Assembly: GCA_905479845.1 (NCBI GenBank)
Contig: CAJQOB010000365.1
Location: forward strand, 1-5,211
From: an uncultured Flavobacteriales bacterium
GTDB taxonomy: Bacteria > Bacteroidota > Bacteroidia > Flavobacteriales_D > Crocinitomicaceae
Length of the DNA stretch: 5,211 bases
Direction of reading: 5' to 3'
The translations under genes and the position numbers were made by a program. Below the pieces are notes generated by a model. It had not been told where the DNA came from, did no database searches, and was given only the letters and a program-made list of their open reading frames with translations. Below, piece by piece: positions 4,036-5,211 of this stretch (the first letter of the stretch is position 1; the number at the start of each line of letters is the position of its first letter).

Positions 4036-5211
4036 TAACCCATAGGGATCGATTCTTGAGTTCAAATCAAAAACATAGCTGTACATATTCGGCATTCCTC
4101 CCGAAAGTCCGATTGGATCCTGACTAACATAAGTACCACTCTCAGGAGAATAGTATCTAAACCTATTATACGCCAGTTCTGTTTCAGTATCCAAGTACTG
4201 CCCCTGATACAAGAATGGAATAAAGTTCTCAAATCCTGTTTCTTTTCTCGTTTGTCCGTAAATTCCTAATTCGCGCGACCACACCTTCTTCCCTTCTTCA
4301 TCATAAGCCTCAGTTGGGGTTCCCAAATGATCAGTAATGATCGAGTAAGACTTAAACCCTTGAAGCTTCGCCATTGGAATAAACGTTCCATCTTCGAAAA
4401 TCCACGTAGTGAGATTCTCTGGAATGGTAAAGTTAAGTTCGCCTTTCATTTCGGCTCCGCTCAATGGTCGGCTCACTCCGAATATGGATTCATCAACTGC
4501 TGATGTCCATTCATGAAGGGGAACATTGCCATCCCACACGAAGTGAGTGGTTTGTTCTTGGTAGGTCTTTGTCAGTCGTCGTCCTAGTGCATCATAAGTG
4601 AAGTCAACATGCTTTCTGTCGGGTCGGATAACCTTCTTGAGCATTCCTGATTGCGTCCATTTGTAACGCCACTTCTCATGGATCGATTCCTTTATGATCA
4701 AGTTTCCTACTTCGTCATACGAGTAAGTGTATTTCTCATCCTTGAGGAGTTGTCCTGCCTTTCCGTATTGACGGTCTTTCTTCTCCTTTGTTTTGAACAA
4801 GTTCCCGATCTCATCCGGGAGTTTGTAATCCCAGCTGCCATCAGAGTACTGTGCCGCTGCAAGGTTTCCAAACACATCGTGTTCAAAGGTTGTGAGCTCA
4901 TTCTTGAGCAAGTCTTCTATTGATCTCAAACGGTCGTTCACATCCCACTGGTAGCGTTTATCGCTTTCAAGTTGTTCTTCTTTGGTGCTTACACTGTGTT
5001 TGATCGGACGTCCACTCTTGTCTCGTTTCCATGAACTCGATACTCCTCCTGGAAGGCTGCGCTCGATCTCAAGCCCTACCAAGTTACGAGTGATGTCCAC
5101 CTCCCATTGGTTAGGTCCTGCTTCCTTATCGTTGATCTGCTCTTCCTCTGTTTGCTTGCGTGTTTGTTCGACACTTGTGTTGAGGATATGCCCGAGTTTG
5201 TTTCTCGAGAT
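3703..5211 (-). CDS. Rhs/YD-repeat polymorphic toxin, C-terminal 502 residues (5' end outside window)
   Basis: The frame is open to the right edge; a GTG at 5098-5100 lies inside coding sequence and is not the start. Numbering visible residues from the edge, about 110-215 hold YD repeats (FEHDVFGNL, YSYDEVGNL, FTYDALGRRL), which in characterised Rhs proteins build a hollow beta-barrel shell that encloses the toxin. Residues 290-392 are the RHS-associated core: DHLGTPTEAYDEEG, FLYQGQYLDTETELAYNRFRYYSPESG in sequence, DPIGLSGG, then IDPYGL at 387-392. The conserved aspartates and the closing DPxGL are the self-cleavage site of the family, which frees the tip. The last 110 residues are the variable toxin (separate entry). 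A likely immunity gene follows after ten bases. The last 137 residues before DPIGL are duplicated in the orphan downstream. No VgrG, PAAR or T6SS gene is visible, so the delivery route is unknown. In Bacteroidota such proteins serve contact-dependent competition; for this one that is inference. Confidence 0.93.
   Translation of the reverse strand: MSRNKLGHILNTSVEQTRKQTEEEQINDKEAGPNQWEVDITRNLVGLEIERSLPGGVSSSWKRDKSGRPIKHSVSTKEEQLESDKRYQWDVNDRLRSIEDLLKNELTTFEHDVFGNLAAAQYSDGSWDYKLPDEIGNLFKTKEKKDRQYGKAGQLLKDEKYTYSYDEVGNLIIKESIHEKWRYKWTQSGMLKKVIRPDRKHVDFTYDALGRRLTKTYQEQTTHFVWDGNVPLHEWTSAVDESIFGVSRPLSGAEMKGELNFTIPENLTTWIFEDGTFIPMAKLQGFKSYSIITDHLGTPTEAYDEEGKKVWSRELGIYGQTRKETGFENFIPFLYQGQYLDTETELAYNRFRYYSPESGTYVSQDPIGLSGGMPNMYSYVFDLNSRIDPYGLMDPWDIAFSQNSISNVIADGPRAGELVEDLIEEAADLGRLPDGLTLNVMELNGGRDIVALNNRTLYIAQEAGLTNIHPNFQDNINKLNKLLDGGMPLPLGEQPEVKIKKC
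4120..4530 (-). repeat. Direct repeat copy 2 of the Rhs 3' core
   Basis: This is the partner of 2616-3026 and is part of the intact Rhs gene. The repeat ends at the Gln codon just before DPIGL, that is, about 28 codons before the DPYGL cleavage site, and starts at the Gly after FVWD. Recombination between the copies would delete 1504 bp carrying the toxin tip, immunity gene, spacer and orphan leader. Confidence 0.92.

Noticed and set aside
3433..4045. + strand frames at 3433-3636 and 3851-4045
   Set aside because: They lie opposite the immunity gene and toxin tip and show no independent coding signal.
4651..4923. Opposing small frames at 4651-4923 (+) and 4707-4901 (-) in the YD-repeat region
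   Set aside because: Both overlap the strongly supported YD-repeat frame and have no domain of their own.
5098..5100. GTG as start codon of the Rhs gene
   Set aside because: The same frame stays open for 37 more codons to the window edge and reads as normal Rhs-like sequence, so the GTG is an internal valine codon.
1..5211. CRISPR array, tRNA, rRNA, transposase or inverted-repeat-bounded insertion sequence
   Set aside because: No regularly spaced repeats, no cloverleaf-like stretch and no transposase motif were seen on either strand.

Overview
The window looks like chromosomal DNA from a member of the Bacteroidota, probably a Flavobacteriales-type organism. This is an inference. It rests on moderate to low GC, start codons without clear Shine-Dalgarno sequences, TAnnTTTG-like promoter elements, a secreted OmpA-type protein of a style common in that phylum, and a YD-repeat (Rhs) protein with an exchangeable tip. 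No rRNA, tRNA, transposase, CRISPR array or VgrG/PAAR gene is visible, so neither taxonomy nor the Rhs export route can be fixed from this window.

Left part (1-2340): the 3' end of a small membrane-protein gene on the + strand runs tail-to-tail, with a 7-base gap, into a 546-residue exported protein on the - strand. That protein has two tandem OmpA/MotB-like domains and an unassigned C-terminal beta-rich region. Divergent from it lies a 71-residue mono-cluster iron-sulfur protein of the YjdI (Fer4_19) type. The 161-bp gap between the two start codons holds both promoters.

Right part (2341-5211): a polymorphic-toxin (Rhs) locus read entirely on the - strand. In transcription order it holds: (i) the 3' 502 codons of an Rhs gene that enters from beyond the right edge, with YD repeats, an RHS-associated core ending in a DPxGL cleavage motif, and a 110-residue AT-rich toxin tip; (ii) ten bases later, a 104-residue AT-rich gene, the likely cognate immunity protein; (iii) a 261-bp spacer with inverted repeats; (iv) an orphan ORF in which a signal-peptide-like leader is fused in frame to a second copy of the last 137 core residues, followed at once by a wrecked tail; (v) overlapping that tail in another frame, 42 codons that look like the 3' end of a lost gene, probably an older toxin or immunity gene.

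The two core copies (2616-3026 and 4120-4530) are direct repeats exactly 1504 bp apart. By my hand count they differ at about 45 of 411 bases but at only 2 of 137 residues, and the differences alternate with perfectly identical blocks. This points to purifying selection plus gene conversion. Together the parts read as a tip-exchange locus: an active toxin-immunity pair, and beside it the deleted remains of an earlier or parallel Rhs module.
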